Shown here: in pieces, positions 45,249-55,899 of the stretch | Numbering within the stretch: position 1 is the first letter of the stretch | Layout: each line of letters begins with the position of its first letter | Source: Pratylenchus scribneri | Taxonomy: Eukaryota; Nematoda; Chromadorea; Rhabditida; Pratylenchidae | Assembly (NCBI GenBank): GCA_030063045.1 | Contig: JAQSEB010000109.1 | Location: 1,116,001 to 1,180,000 of the forward strand | Reading direction: 5' to 3' | Length of the DNA: 64,000 nucleotides | The notes under the pieces: generated by a model | Database searches by the model: none | What the model was told of the DNA's origin: nothing | The model's input: only the letters and a program-made list of their open reading frames with translations | Made by a program: the position numbers and the translations under genes

Positions 45249-45318
45249 GCATCAGGCAGGATTCAAACCCGCGACGTCCTCACATACCTTGATTCTCTAC
45301 CAACTGAGCCACTGGTGC
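45249..45318 (-). repeat. tRNA-derived sequence
   Basis: Read on the minus strand: acceptor GCACCAG / CTGATGC (6 of 7 pairs), D-arm GGCTCAGTTGGTAGAG, and T-arm GCGGG-TTTGAAT-CCTGC (five pairs, one wobble). Both Pol III boxes are good. The anticodon arm (TCAAG...AGGAC) does not pair and the region is short, so it is not an intact tRNA; a SINE head or tRNA pseudogene. Confidence 0.55.
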
Positions 45319-46048
45319 ACATTCACCCAGCAGTTTTTGGATCTTTTCCACTCTCCCATCCTTGGGACTTGGGGGAATTCACACATGATTGGAAAAAATT
45401 ATATGTTAAATCGAATGATTATTTTTAAAAAACCATTAATAAATATGACAATTTATTAAAAAAGGATGAAAATGTATTTAAAAATTTTCATCAACATTTA
45501 TCATACATTTCAAAAAGTAAATTTTTAAAATTTTAGTTAGCTTGGATTCGATCTCTGGATTGATATTTGTTTATTGCCTTTGTAATGAACTTGTCGATAT
45601 CATTTGAATTTCAACTGTTGATTGTGTTTGATTTCTTTTTGAATAAACATAGGAAAAAGGAATTGATTATATTTTAAAGACGTTAAAAAATGTAAATAAA
45701 AATAAAATAAAGAATGAAATTATTAAAATTTAATCTTTCCAATTAAAGTTTAAAAAACCACTGGTGGATCATTAAAAAATAATTTTGTTGCATTAGATAA
45801 AAGAGCATATGAAGAATTCTCTTTGTTAATTAATATATTACATAATAAATCAAAGCGCCATTGACAATCAAATAATAATCCTGCTTTTGAGAAAATTTAC
45901 TTTTAACAATTGAATTTTATCAATTTAAAAGAAAAAGTTGCCTTTAAAAACCGAAATATTAAAAAATGAATCAAATGAATAAATAAATGCATTTCTTTCT
46001 GCAATTCTCTTCTACTCATTCATTTTTTACCACTGGCTAAAAATTTAC

Positions 46049-49000
46049 TCAATTCTGATGAGACGCCTTATGTTTTAATTTCGCATTTTGATAGAGCACA
46101 TTTCTTTTATTTTCTTTGTCTTTTTTGCTTAGTTGGATCACAGAAAGAAGTTGCAAATCGCCGGCAATTATTACTCGTTCAACTGGTTTCAACATATTCC
46201 AATGGTATTTGTATATTATACGGCCATTTAAATTCACCTGAACGAAAAAATCACATTTCCTTTTTTAAATTTCAAATTTGATTATATTATGAGGAAGAGG
46301 ATATAATTGATTTAGATTCGATGGAATGTTTAATAAAATAAGAGATAATATTTTTTTGTCGACAAAATTAAATCCTTTTGTCGACAAAATGAATTTTTTT
46401 GTCGACACTTATTTTTTAAATTTATTTGTCGACAAAATTGCATTCTTTTGTCGATAAACTACATTCTTTTGTCGACAACTAATAAAAATTTGTTTTTCAC
46501 GTTGTAAATGATATAAAACGGTTTTACAACACTCCAAGAGTGCGCGGAAGTCAAAAGGAGGTGCGCGTGATATATCCGGATATTGAGGGATTAAGGAGGA
46601 TTAGGGGGGATTAAGCCGGATTAAGCCTCGGAATGGACGGGAAATGGCCCGAAGGGTCGGTGGAAGGTCGGGAAGTGCGCTGAGAGTGCGCGGGATATAA
46701 CCGGATATAGGGGGATTAATGTGGATATAGGAGGATTAAGCTGCGAAATTGATGCGAAATGGCCCGGAAGGCCATTGGAAGGTCATAGAGGCCCGGAGAG
46801 TGCGCGGGATATAACCGGATATTGGGTGATTAAGGTGGATATAGAAGGATTATGCCGGATTAAGCCTAGTTAGGGGCTAGGGATTAGGGTTATGGTTAGG
46901 GGCGGCATGGGATCTAGGGGCTAGGGGTTTAGGGGCTCGGAGCACGCGGGATATAGCCGGATATACGAGGATTAATGTGTATAATGGGGGATTAAGCCTA
47001 TTTAGGGGCTAGGGTTAGGGTTAGGGCCAGGATGACCAGTCAAGAGCCATCAGCGGCTCGGTATAGGGATTAGAGCCTAATCCTACATCTATTTCGGTGC
47101 TTAATCCGGCTTAATCCCCCCATATCCACCTTAATCCCCCTATATCCGACTATATCCCGTGTATTCTAAGGCACTTCCCCGATCTCCCACTGGCCCTTAG
47201 GACCATTTTCCATCTATTCCGTGGCTTAATCCGGCTTAATCCCCCTTAATCCTCCTTAATCCCTTAATATCCGGATTCCTTATTAATCCCTCAATATCTC
47301 GATTTTTAATTTATTCCAACTTATTATATCAATTTATAATTATTTTCCTTGATTTTAATTGATTTAGTTAATATTTATTAGTTATCGACAAAAAAATGCA
47401 ATTTGTCGAAAAAAGAATGCAATTTTGTCTACAAATGAATTTAAAAAATAAGTGTCGACAAAAAAATTCATTTTGTCGACAAAATGATTTAATTTTGTCG
47501 ACAAAAAAATATGCACCCATAAAATAATGCAAAAAAATTTTTAATATGAAATGTTTTATTTTATAAAAATTTATTCAAATCATTTCCAAAAATATCAATA
47601 TATTTTTCAAAAAATTTCTAAATTAATTTTTTCAAAATATGAGTAAACTTTTTTAGAAAATTTTTAAAATATTGATAGAGAATCAAAAGCTATAAATTTC
47701 ACCAAATATTGATATAATTTCATTATTATCATCAAAAAATATTGAAATAATTTTTTTTATAATTGACATTAAATTAAAATAACTAACTAAGTCATTATGG
47801 ATATTTTTATAATTCAATTTGAAAAATATGTTCTTACCGTTATTTCTGTGCCTGAAATTTGATAAACATACGAAAATGTTTTTTGGGGATATGAAAATTA
47901 TGCGTTTCTGTCTTTTCCCAACTTTAAAAATTAAAAAAATATTTTTAAATTTAATGATTATATTCACCGATTATTCGCATATTCCATTTGGCCAATTTTA
48001 ATTATTTTTTCCTGAATAATTAATTCGAAATTTTTTTATTTTTATCATTTATTTATTTTGCCACATAAATGTCACAGGATTCATTATGATTCATTTTTAT
48101 TTATAAATTATAATTTCAAATCGAATTGACATATTTTATTATAAAGTAATTAATTGAAATTCCTTTGTTAAACCGGTTTAACATTTTAACATATTTCAAA
48201 TATTTTAAAAATTAATATCTCCATCTTCATAATCATAAATTAAAACTCTTTGAAACCTAGGGGCTGAGATATGGCCATTGATATTGACTACCATTATACT
48301 ATTTTTTGTCAATGATAATCGGCTACAACTTTTATATGAAAAGGAGATAACTCACCCTAACATCATGATGATGCTGCAAAACGATGCCATCCATATTTAA
48401 AAAATTGATTGTGTATGAATCAGAGTGTACAAATAATTCGGCTTCGATAAAAATTGTTTCAACATCTTCCAAGTTAATACTATTTTTAAGCACGATTTCA
48501 TGGCAAAAAATCTGACCAATTTTAAAAATAAAATTTAATATTTATTATTTCCATCAATTTTTTTAATCTAATTTTTTATTTTATTATATTTTTCGTTCTT
48601 CCGGCATGTTTATAATTATAATAAATAAATATTAATTTAAAAAATTTTATTATAGTTATTATATCTATATAAGTATTCATATTTTTTCAATACAATTTCT
48701 GGAATCAAATATTTTCTTCTCCTAATATTCCATTTACTATGCTTAAGTTATTCTTAAAATTATCAAAAAATGTTAATCAAAAATCCAATAAATTAATATT
48801 TTAAAATATTCATTTTTTTAATTTCTCACTTTAGGATTAAATAAAAAGAAATGCTTATTTTTTCCACCCTGAATCGAAATTTCATATTTTTCAAGGCCGT
48901 AATCGGTTATACCACCAGGTTCTGTTGCTACTCCGTTTAAACATTTATTTTTATTATTATCTGTTAGCCATAGTCCACCAGTTTTTTCTTGTTTCATTTG

Positions 49001-49988
49001 TTTTAATACATTTTCCAATATATTGTCGCCCTTTTTAATCCTGTTGTACAAAAATTTTTAATATAAGTAGTTCTTTTTTTGGGAATTTGTTAAAACAAAT
49101 TTTTTTAAAAGATCCTTATTCCTCAAAAAATCAAATCGGTATCAATGTTTTTTTAAATTTATATTTCTCATTTTTTGTATAATATTTCATATAGTAGAAA
49201 ATTTGTTAGAACAACTAAATTATGATTCAAAAAATTATAAAAATTAATTTAATCCAATTTCATAAAAAATAGGATTTCGGCATTTTTCAGCAAAAAATGT
49301 ACCTTTGCTAGAAAATTTCGTCAAAATAAAAACGATAAAAAATCCTGGACATGGGACACACTCGAATCTAGATACAAGGTTTATCCTAATCCAATTTAAT
49401 TAATGTTTATTAAAAGAGGATAGGGATTTCCAATGTTTAATTCTCGATTTATTAAGTAACTATTATTTTTATAATCATCCATTACCTATTCATATTTATT
49501 TTTTTTTATCAAAAATATAATTTAATGAAAAATAGCAATTTGCCTAAAACTCACTCTTTCATAATATTGTAGTGAAATAGAACCCGTGAATGTGTTTTCA
49601 TTCCCACTTCCTCCTCATCATCAACAATGAACGAACGAGCGAGTACAATCCGCAATCCACTATGCTCCACATCAATACAAATGGGCAATTTACCAACATT
49701 GCCTCTACTACTACTACTACTGGCTTCTTCATGTTTAATATCATTTCTGATATTAGCTCCCATTTGTTTCGAATTATCCGGATCAAATTTGGAATATTTT
49801 GGCAAATCAATTCTTGGGCATTTTAATTCTTTCCAGGTGCATTTTGAATCATTATGCTTTACAACAATGGCGTGGTATTTAAAACTGTAAATTTTATTGG
49901 TGATTGTAAAGGATGGAAAATATTTTATGGAATTTGTTGAAACTACTACCGAATAACAAATCAGTAATAAAATAATCAATAATGACAA
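46049..49988 (-). pseudogene. Galectin-like gene with N-terminal hydrophobic leader, probably broken
   Basis: Transcript-order exons: 49988-49555, 49040-48830, 48511-48356, 48011-47968, 47921-47838 and 46259-46049. All phases fit. The C-terminal part is a galectin fold: SYTINFLN, HHHDVR (place of HxNPR), EKIIKIGQMEYANNRWEKTE (place of V-N...W-E), FHIPKKHFRMFIKF, KCDFFVQVNLNG, YKYHWNMLKP, and VERVIIAGDLQLLSV. Galectins bind beta-galactosides; several sugar contacts are changed here. The N-terminus begins with LSLLIILLLICYSVVVS, a signal-peptide-like segment, but its first codon is TTG and no in-frame ATG precedes it before a stop at 50004. Exon 5 also holds an in-frame TAA at 47840-47842. Both defects suggest a pseudogene, or an unseen first exon plus sequence error. 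Confidence 0.62.
46345..47510. mobile_element. Inverted-repeat element with GTCGAC arrays
   Basis: Arms at about 46355-46480 and 47385-47505 contain five copies each of TTTGTCGACAAAA variants, inverted. The interior (46536-47290) is an inverted pair of GC-richer blocks with GGATTAAGCCGGATTAAGCC, GCGCGGGATATA and TTAGGGGCTAGGGATTAGGG, shared with the element at 35981-36768. It lies in the last intron of the galectin-like gene. No ORF. Confidence 0.7.
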
Positions 49989-50220
49989 TAAATTATAAAT
50001 AAATTAAATTCAATTATTTAAATCTTAAAGCTATTCTTTGATAATTTTCAAACACAAGATTTTAATAAAATTCTATAGTAGATCTAAAAATATTTTGAAA
50101 ATTACTTCAGTTTTTTGTAATTTTTGGCCATTCCAGCCGCTTTACTCTATTTAATATTAAATTAAGATATTAAATTTAAGCTTCATTTCCTTGCTCGTTT
50201 CCAAACTAATAAATTAAAAT

Positions 50221-52077
50221 TTACCATTCCCTTCCATATTGATTTGCTTCATTAGCAATTTTTTGTGCAATCGGTTGTAACATTTCATAACTAATTTGGC
50301 TATCATTCATTAAATTGAACTCTGATTTCATTGCTTCAATTGCATCTGGTATAGCTTTTTCCTTTATCACATCGGGCCAAGCGAGGTCCTTAAAAATTTG
50401 ATTGAAAATATTTTGATTTATATTATTTAATATTAATTTACCAATGCTCGATTTATCCAATTGTTCAAAGAAATTTTGATATTAAAATAGTTTTTCTCAA
50501 TAATTTTAAATTGAGTTGATGACTGTTTTGCCTTACTATATAAGAATTCCATTAAGTTTTCTTTTTTGTCAGCATTGTCAAATTTAATGCAAACATTTGC
50601 AATAGTGAACTAAAATATATATATATAATTGTTTTTATTCTGCAGACATTTTATTATAAATTAAAATCACCAATTGACTTGCATGAAATTCGATTGTTTG
50701 AGCAAAACTAATCAATTCCTTCTTTTTAAATGAATGATCCAAAATATATCTAAAAATAGGGAGGAAATATGTTTTAACACCGCCAAAAAAATTTATATAA
50801 TATTTAAATTCTCAAATTTGTGGTTCAAATAATTCAGCAGAATTTAATTATTTCCACAATAAAAACCTACACAGAATAAAAGTTGGGCCGAATTAAATCA
50901 TTAACATATGTTTGAATTGCTTTCAATGCCTGCATTGCTATGTTTTCTGGCCTGCATTGTTTCTCAAGTTCTTTAATTGCATTTATATAATATTGTTGGA
51001 ATTCTTCCGTTTTCTGCTCATATTCATTTTCAAAAAGGGCTTTAAAAATAAATTTTAGAAAATTGTAGAATTAAATTTAAAGTTTCCCATATAGACTCCC
51101 CTTTCTTAAAAAGATTTTTTCCAACAAATAAAAATGATTTAATAAAAATTCAGTCCAAATCTAGCTGAATTTATTATAAAAACCCATTTTGCTGATTTTT
51201 AAAATATATTTTTTATACCAAAATATTTGCATTTTGTTTTTTCTGATCAGCTTAAAAATAATTCCTTAAAAAATTAAATTTTATAATTTAATTAATTGGA
51301 AAAAAATGAAATAAAAAATTAATTGAAAAAATTTTTTTTAAAAATTTAATTTAAAATTAATGATATTTATAATTGGCTTAGCTCTCTTTTTTTCTTAAAA
51401 AAATATTTTAAATAATTCTAAAAATTCTTAAAATTAACAAGTGCTACTCTCAAACATAGTGAAATTTTGGAAAAAATATTTTCATATAAATAAATTAACA
51501 AAAATTACATTACCATTATAGAAATCTTGCAACCACTCGAGCGGAATTATAACTCTCTAAAATAAATTAATACTTTAAAATTAATAATTTTTTTTATGGA
51601 ATACATCAAAATATCCAGGATCATTTCCATGATTCTTGTTTCTTTCCATACGTAAAATTGCCTCATTGAACTCCAATTTCAACGATTCATAAAATTTGTT
51701 GAATTCCTTATTCATCTGTTCCATATGTTTTAAAAATTCTTCGCGTTCTTTTTCGCGTTCACTATTCTTAAAAAGATTTAATTTATGTTTGTTTTTTAAT
51801 TAATAAATTTATCGCACTTCAACTTGGCCTTTCACAACACTGAATATTGCACTTCCAATTTGTCCAGTTACCATATTCCAAGCAAAATCACTGACTGTTA
51901 AAAATGTGTCAATTTCTTTACTTTTCTCCTTCTTTATTTTTTTGATGGAATCCAAATTTGATGAAATCCAATTTTTGGCAGAAGTAATGGCACCGCTTAG
52001 AGTTGATGACGACTGGCCAGCGGTATTGGCAGAAGTAATAGCATTGGGAAAGAATGAAGACGACTGGCCAGCAGTAT
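50221..52077 (-). CDS. Hypothetical helical protein (5' end unresolved)
   Basis: Exons in transcript order: 52077-51818, 51766-51605, 51556-51514, 51039-50871, 50749-50671, 50609-50442 and 50388-50221; phases agree and give about 350 residues. It opens with two copies of a 17-residue repeat (TAGQSSS...AITSA), then a basic stretch KKIKKEKSKE. The rest is long amphipathic helices with coiled-coil look (NSEREKEREEFLKHMEQMNK). Only one cysteine pair occurs (VCIKF, KQCRP). The first listed exon needs one base from an upstream exon; I could not find a start or signal peptide in 52078-52540. I know no family. It lies 460 bases downstream of, and on the same strand as, the LxLxL protein gene. Confidence 0.6.
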
Positions 52078-52540
52078 CTATTATTTTTTAATTTTTGGTA
52101 ATTATTATGAAAAAAAATTTTCAAAATGTAATATTTTACTTTTGGAATTATTTAAAAAACATTTAAGAGAATTTAAATCAGAGATTAATAATATAAAATC
52201 TAACTAATCCTCTAAATATTATCATTAAATACATAAAGACTTGGTTCCAGTTCCGATTTATTTGAAAGTTAGTTAAATTTTTTTTATTAATTATTATTTT
52301 GTATTTTATTTATATATATAAATGCTTTTCTAATTAATTAAAATTATGTTAATCTATAATAAATTAAGTGCAAGAAAAAGAAATGCGTCAATCTTTACAT
52401 CAGGGTTATTTTTAAAATTTGAATAAAAAAAATTTAAAAAAGAATAAAATGTAAAATTTGAAATGAATTATAACAATTATCTTGGGGTTTTTACAGACAA
52501 TAAATTATTTACTATTTAATTTGCTTTCTTTAGTAATTAA

Positions 52541-54527
52541 CTATGAGTTTTGAACATATTCTTTCAACGAGCTAACTTTTAAATAATTTAAATTTAATTT
52601 CAAATTTTGCATACTTTCATTTTCGTCCCTATGCACCGGCAATATAGTGGAAGTTTGCGGCGGGGTTTCTTGCTTCACTGCTGCTGATTTAGGTGGGGTT
52701 ATTATGAAGAATTTGAAATTGAAGCGAAAAATTACCCGCTAGAGGAATGGCATCCAATGGATTCACCACCATTAGAGGCAATTCACTACTCATTTGTGAC
52801 ATTTGTTCCGGCATTTCTTCTGTTTTAATCCTTGGTTCACGTCCTACGCTCAAATTCATTCCAGCACTTTCCAATGGAGTTTCATGTATTTCTATTTTAG
52901 TTGAATGTCCTGACCCACTTCCTAATTTTGCATATTTTTTTATGAAAAACAAAATATAGAATGTTAAAATAGTCTGCGCTATTTTCTGTAAACATCTATC
53001 ATCCATTTTAAATATAATTAATTCGAATATCTGATCAAAGTTCATTTAGATTTATTCCGTTAGAATTTAATTCATTTTTGATTGCATCAATAAATTTTAT
53101 ATTTTTGATCTTTTTAAGCTTTTGATGGTTTAAGAATGTCATATAAATTTTTTGGAAATTTTTTTCACTCAATTGTCAACAAAATATCCAATTAAAAATT
53201 CCAATGATCAACAATCGGATTTCAAAGAAATAAATTTTTATTAGGATATCAATTTAATTTTCTCCGATCCCGTCTAATCGGTCGGCAAGCCAAATTGCTT
53301 TTTTTGTTAACTTTAAGCTCTAGATAATAGTACTGGCTTACTTTCTTTCTCCGCTCCGTGAATATGATCTCCACTGCTGCCTATATTAGATTCCTTCAAT
53401 TTTCCCTGTCTTTTTGATGATCCAGCCGACGGGTCCTTATTCGGAGAAGATTTTCGTTTGTTAGTTTCTTAAAATATAATTATTTTAAAAAATATTTGTC
53501 TTGGTTCAAAAAAATTATTTACTGGCCAAACATAGATGCAAATGCCTTGGCAATTTATCCCTTTTAAAATATACTATATGCATTCAAAATTTATTCGTCA
53601 ATTAAACTTATTAGAGAAAATACAATGCTATTTTTCAATTCAAGAAAAATAAGTAAGTAATAATTATATTTTGAAATATGTAAATTCGAAAATTCTTACG
53701 GAAATAATTATAAACTGGTACTTTTCCGTTTTGCGCCAACCCCAAAATTTATGTCACGTCCTAGGGGAAATTTTGTGTGCTGATCATAAATCCGATTTAA
53801 TTTTTTGTCTATCACATCAATGATGTGAGTTAACTGAAATTTAAAAATTGTAAAAATGAAAGGTCCCCTTTTTGGGTCGGAACTCGAAAAATTAAGTCGA
53901 AAATTTTTTAGCTAGATTATACTTCAATCAACGCGTCTCGACGAGTTAAAATCGAATCTGCGCTATCGGTTTCGCATATTACTTGTAATACTAAGATTTT
54001 GGCTCAAAATTAAGGCTTTTAGGCCTGTATTATGGCTCAGGACTAGGATCATTTGAATCTTAAATAATTCCAAAATAATGGTTGAGCTTAATTTCAAGCT
54101 TAGATTCGTGATCGGTAACAAAAATTACTACTAAGACAAGTTTTTTCATAATTTTTGTTGGGGTGGCGCAAGAACGGAAAAATACCATTAAACTTTTTAC
54201 GTGACTTCCAAAATGGGAAAATTAAGCAAAATTTATTGTTTGCTCTGTTTCTTTAATCTTATCATTCTAATAATAAAATTAAAATTTCATAATAAGTCGC
54301 CAGAATTATTACAATCAAAGAATAATTTTTATTAAAAAATTTCATCAAATTTAAAGTTTCATTTTAGATATATAATTCAATTTATGAATTATCAATCAAA
54401 AATAAAATTTTTAGAACATGAAAAATCTTATTAACTATTAAAGTATAAATTTACCTTCTTTAACGCAGTCAGCCAATAAACTTGTGTACAAAATAATAAT
54501 TAGCAAACTCCAAGTGGATCCTTTCAT
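52541..54527 (-). CDS. Small secreted protein with basic patches, SUMO-type sites and C-terminal LxLxL
   Basis: Exons 54527-54455, 53467-53342, 52921-52736 and 52683-52541; all phases fit; 175 residues. Residues 1-20 are a signal peptide (STWSLLIIILYTSLLADC). Then come NKRKSSPNK and SSKRQGKLKES, two basic patches like those of the zinc-finger family. The middle is Met/Pro/Glu-rich and disordered, with REPRIKTEEMPE and AAVKQETPPQ, each holding a psi-K-x-E site. The C-terminus has NLKLNLNYLK (52589-52603 for LKLNL), a match to the LxLxL repressor motif. No zinc finger. The first intron holds a foldback element. The promoter is preceded by the 65-bp tandem array. A nuclear effector is a reasonable guess, not shown. 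Confidence 0.68.
53718..54186. repeat. Foldback element in an intron of the LxLxL gene
   Basis: Ends GGTACTTTTCCGTTTTGCGC and GCGCAAGAACGGAAAAATACC are inverted with few mismatches. The interior contains CAACGCGTCTCGACGAGTTA and GGTTTCGCATATTAC, sequences shared with the palindromes at 20293 and 33560. No ORF. Confidence 0.6.
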
Positions 54528-54847
54528 TACAAAGAGTTAATTTATTTCGGAATTAGAATTTTATGGAAAAATAAAAAATGAAAGTGGAAGGTATTAGATG
54601 AAGGAATTTGAAATGAAAAATTGGCCATTTTAAATCGAGAAGGGAAAATTTGTTATTGTAATGCGCGCGAAATTGTTATAACGAACAATGTCCTAATGGA
54701 AGAGCGATTGGGCAGAGAAAGATCAATTTGTAAAGCAACCAATTATTATTGGATCAAAGGCATTTGAATTGGCATAGGGAAATTGAGATGGGAAAACAAC
54801 GAGAAATTGAGGTGAGAATCAATGGATTGAATGATCTTCCGAAGGAT

Positions 54848-55345
54848 GATCATTCATTCATTTATAACGAAATTAACAAAATGCCTGACTGCTGATGGGC
54901 ATTCGGCACCATGATCTTCCATTCATTTAGAACGAAATTAACAAAATGCCTGACTGCTGATGGGCATTCGGCACCATGATCTTCCATTCATTTATAACGA
55001 AATTAACAAAATGCCTGACTGCTGATGGGCATTCGGCACCATGATCTTCCATTCATTTATAACGAAATTAACAAAATGCCTGACTGCTGATGGGCATTCG
55101 GCACCATGATCTTCCATTCATTTATAACGAAATTAACAAAATGCCTGACTGCTGATGGGCATTCGGCACCATGATCTTCCATTCATTTATAACGAAATTA
55201 ACAAAATGCCTGACTGGATGATGGGCATACGGCCCATGATCTTCCATTCATTTAGAACGAAATTAACAAAATGCCTGAATGCTAATGGGCATACAGCACC
55301 ATGATCTTTCATTTATTTAGAACGAAATTAACAAAAAATAAAAAA
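54848..55345. repeat. 65-bp tandem repeat, about 7.5 copies
   Basis: The unit runs from CATGATCTTCCATTCATTTA through AACGAAATTAACAAAATGCC to GGGCATTCGGCAC. Inner copies are almost identical and the two edge copies more diverged. It sits in the divergent intergenic region between the LxLxL gene (start 54527, minus) and the annexin-like gene (start 55900, plus). Its core recurs at 28850-29215. Confidence 0.9.
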
Positions 55346-55384
55346 AGTCCCCAAAAGACTACACGGACATCATTTTTATTTATT

Positions 55385-55620
55385 GGGAAATCTAACGTCT
55401 TATTCGTACCAAAGGTCAAGATCATGCCCAAGAATTGGGTCATCATCCATTTCCTTCTGCCACAATAAATGGGATCAAATCCAACATCCACTCCATTATT
55501 TTGTCCTTATTGAGAGATCTCACGTTTTTATTCATACTAAAGGTCAAAATCTTGTTCAGATATAATTATCACCATTCATTTTCATCGGCCCCATCCAATG
55601 GGATTACCATAAAATATTCT
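55385..55620. repeat. Dispersed repeat related to 14630-15085 (opposite strand)
   Basis: Two degenerate units carry TTATTCGTACCAAAGGTCAA, GAATTGGGTCATCATCCATT and CCCATCCAATGGGATTACCA. These are complements of the TTTTAGTACGAATAA, CCAATTCTAAATGGGCATG and GGTGATCCCATTGGATG boxes in the 14.6-kb array. It ends about 280 bases before the annexin-like gene. Confidence 0.65.
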
Positions 55621-55899
55621 TTTTCTTTAGGCTTCATCCTATCATTCGACATGCCCATTAATGTCCACAGGGTGATTTTTTCTATTCCAATGCCTTTTAC
55701 CTTAACCTCCATCTCGATGGATAGCCATCAATATTATTTGCCAATAACAAAAAATGTCATTTCCCTACTCTTCCAAATTCACTTTTTTTCATTTCAATTT
55801 TTCCAAATACTCTATTAATAACTTGAAGAAATTTCGAGATATTGGCCACAGTAATTTTAATTTTTATTAACAATAATATATAAAATAATTATTTTTAGT

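Noticed and set aside
49590..49890. Plus-strand frames opposite the galectin-like first exon
   Set aside because: They are antisense to an exon that fits in phase with five others and shows a leader sequence and conserved domain downstream.
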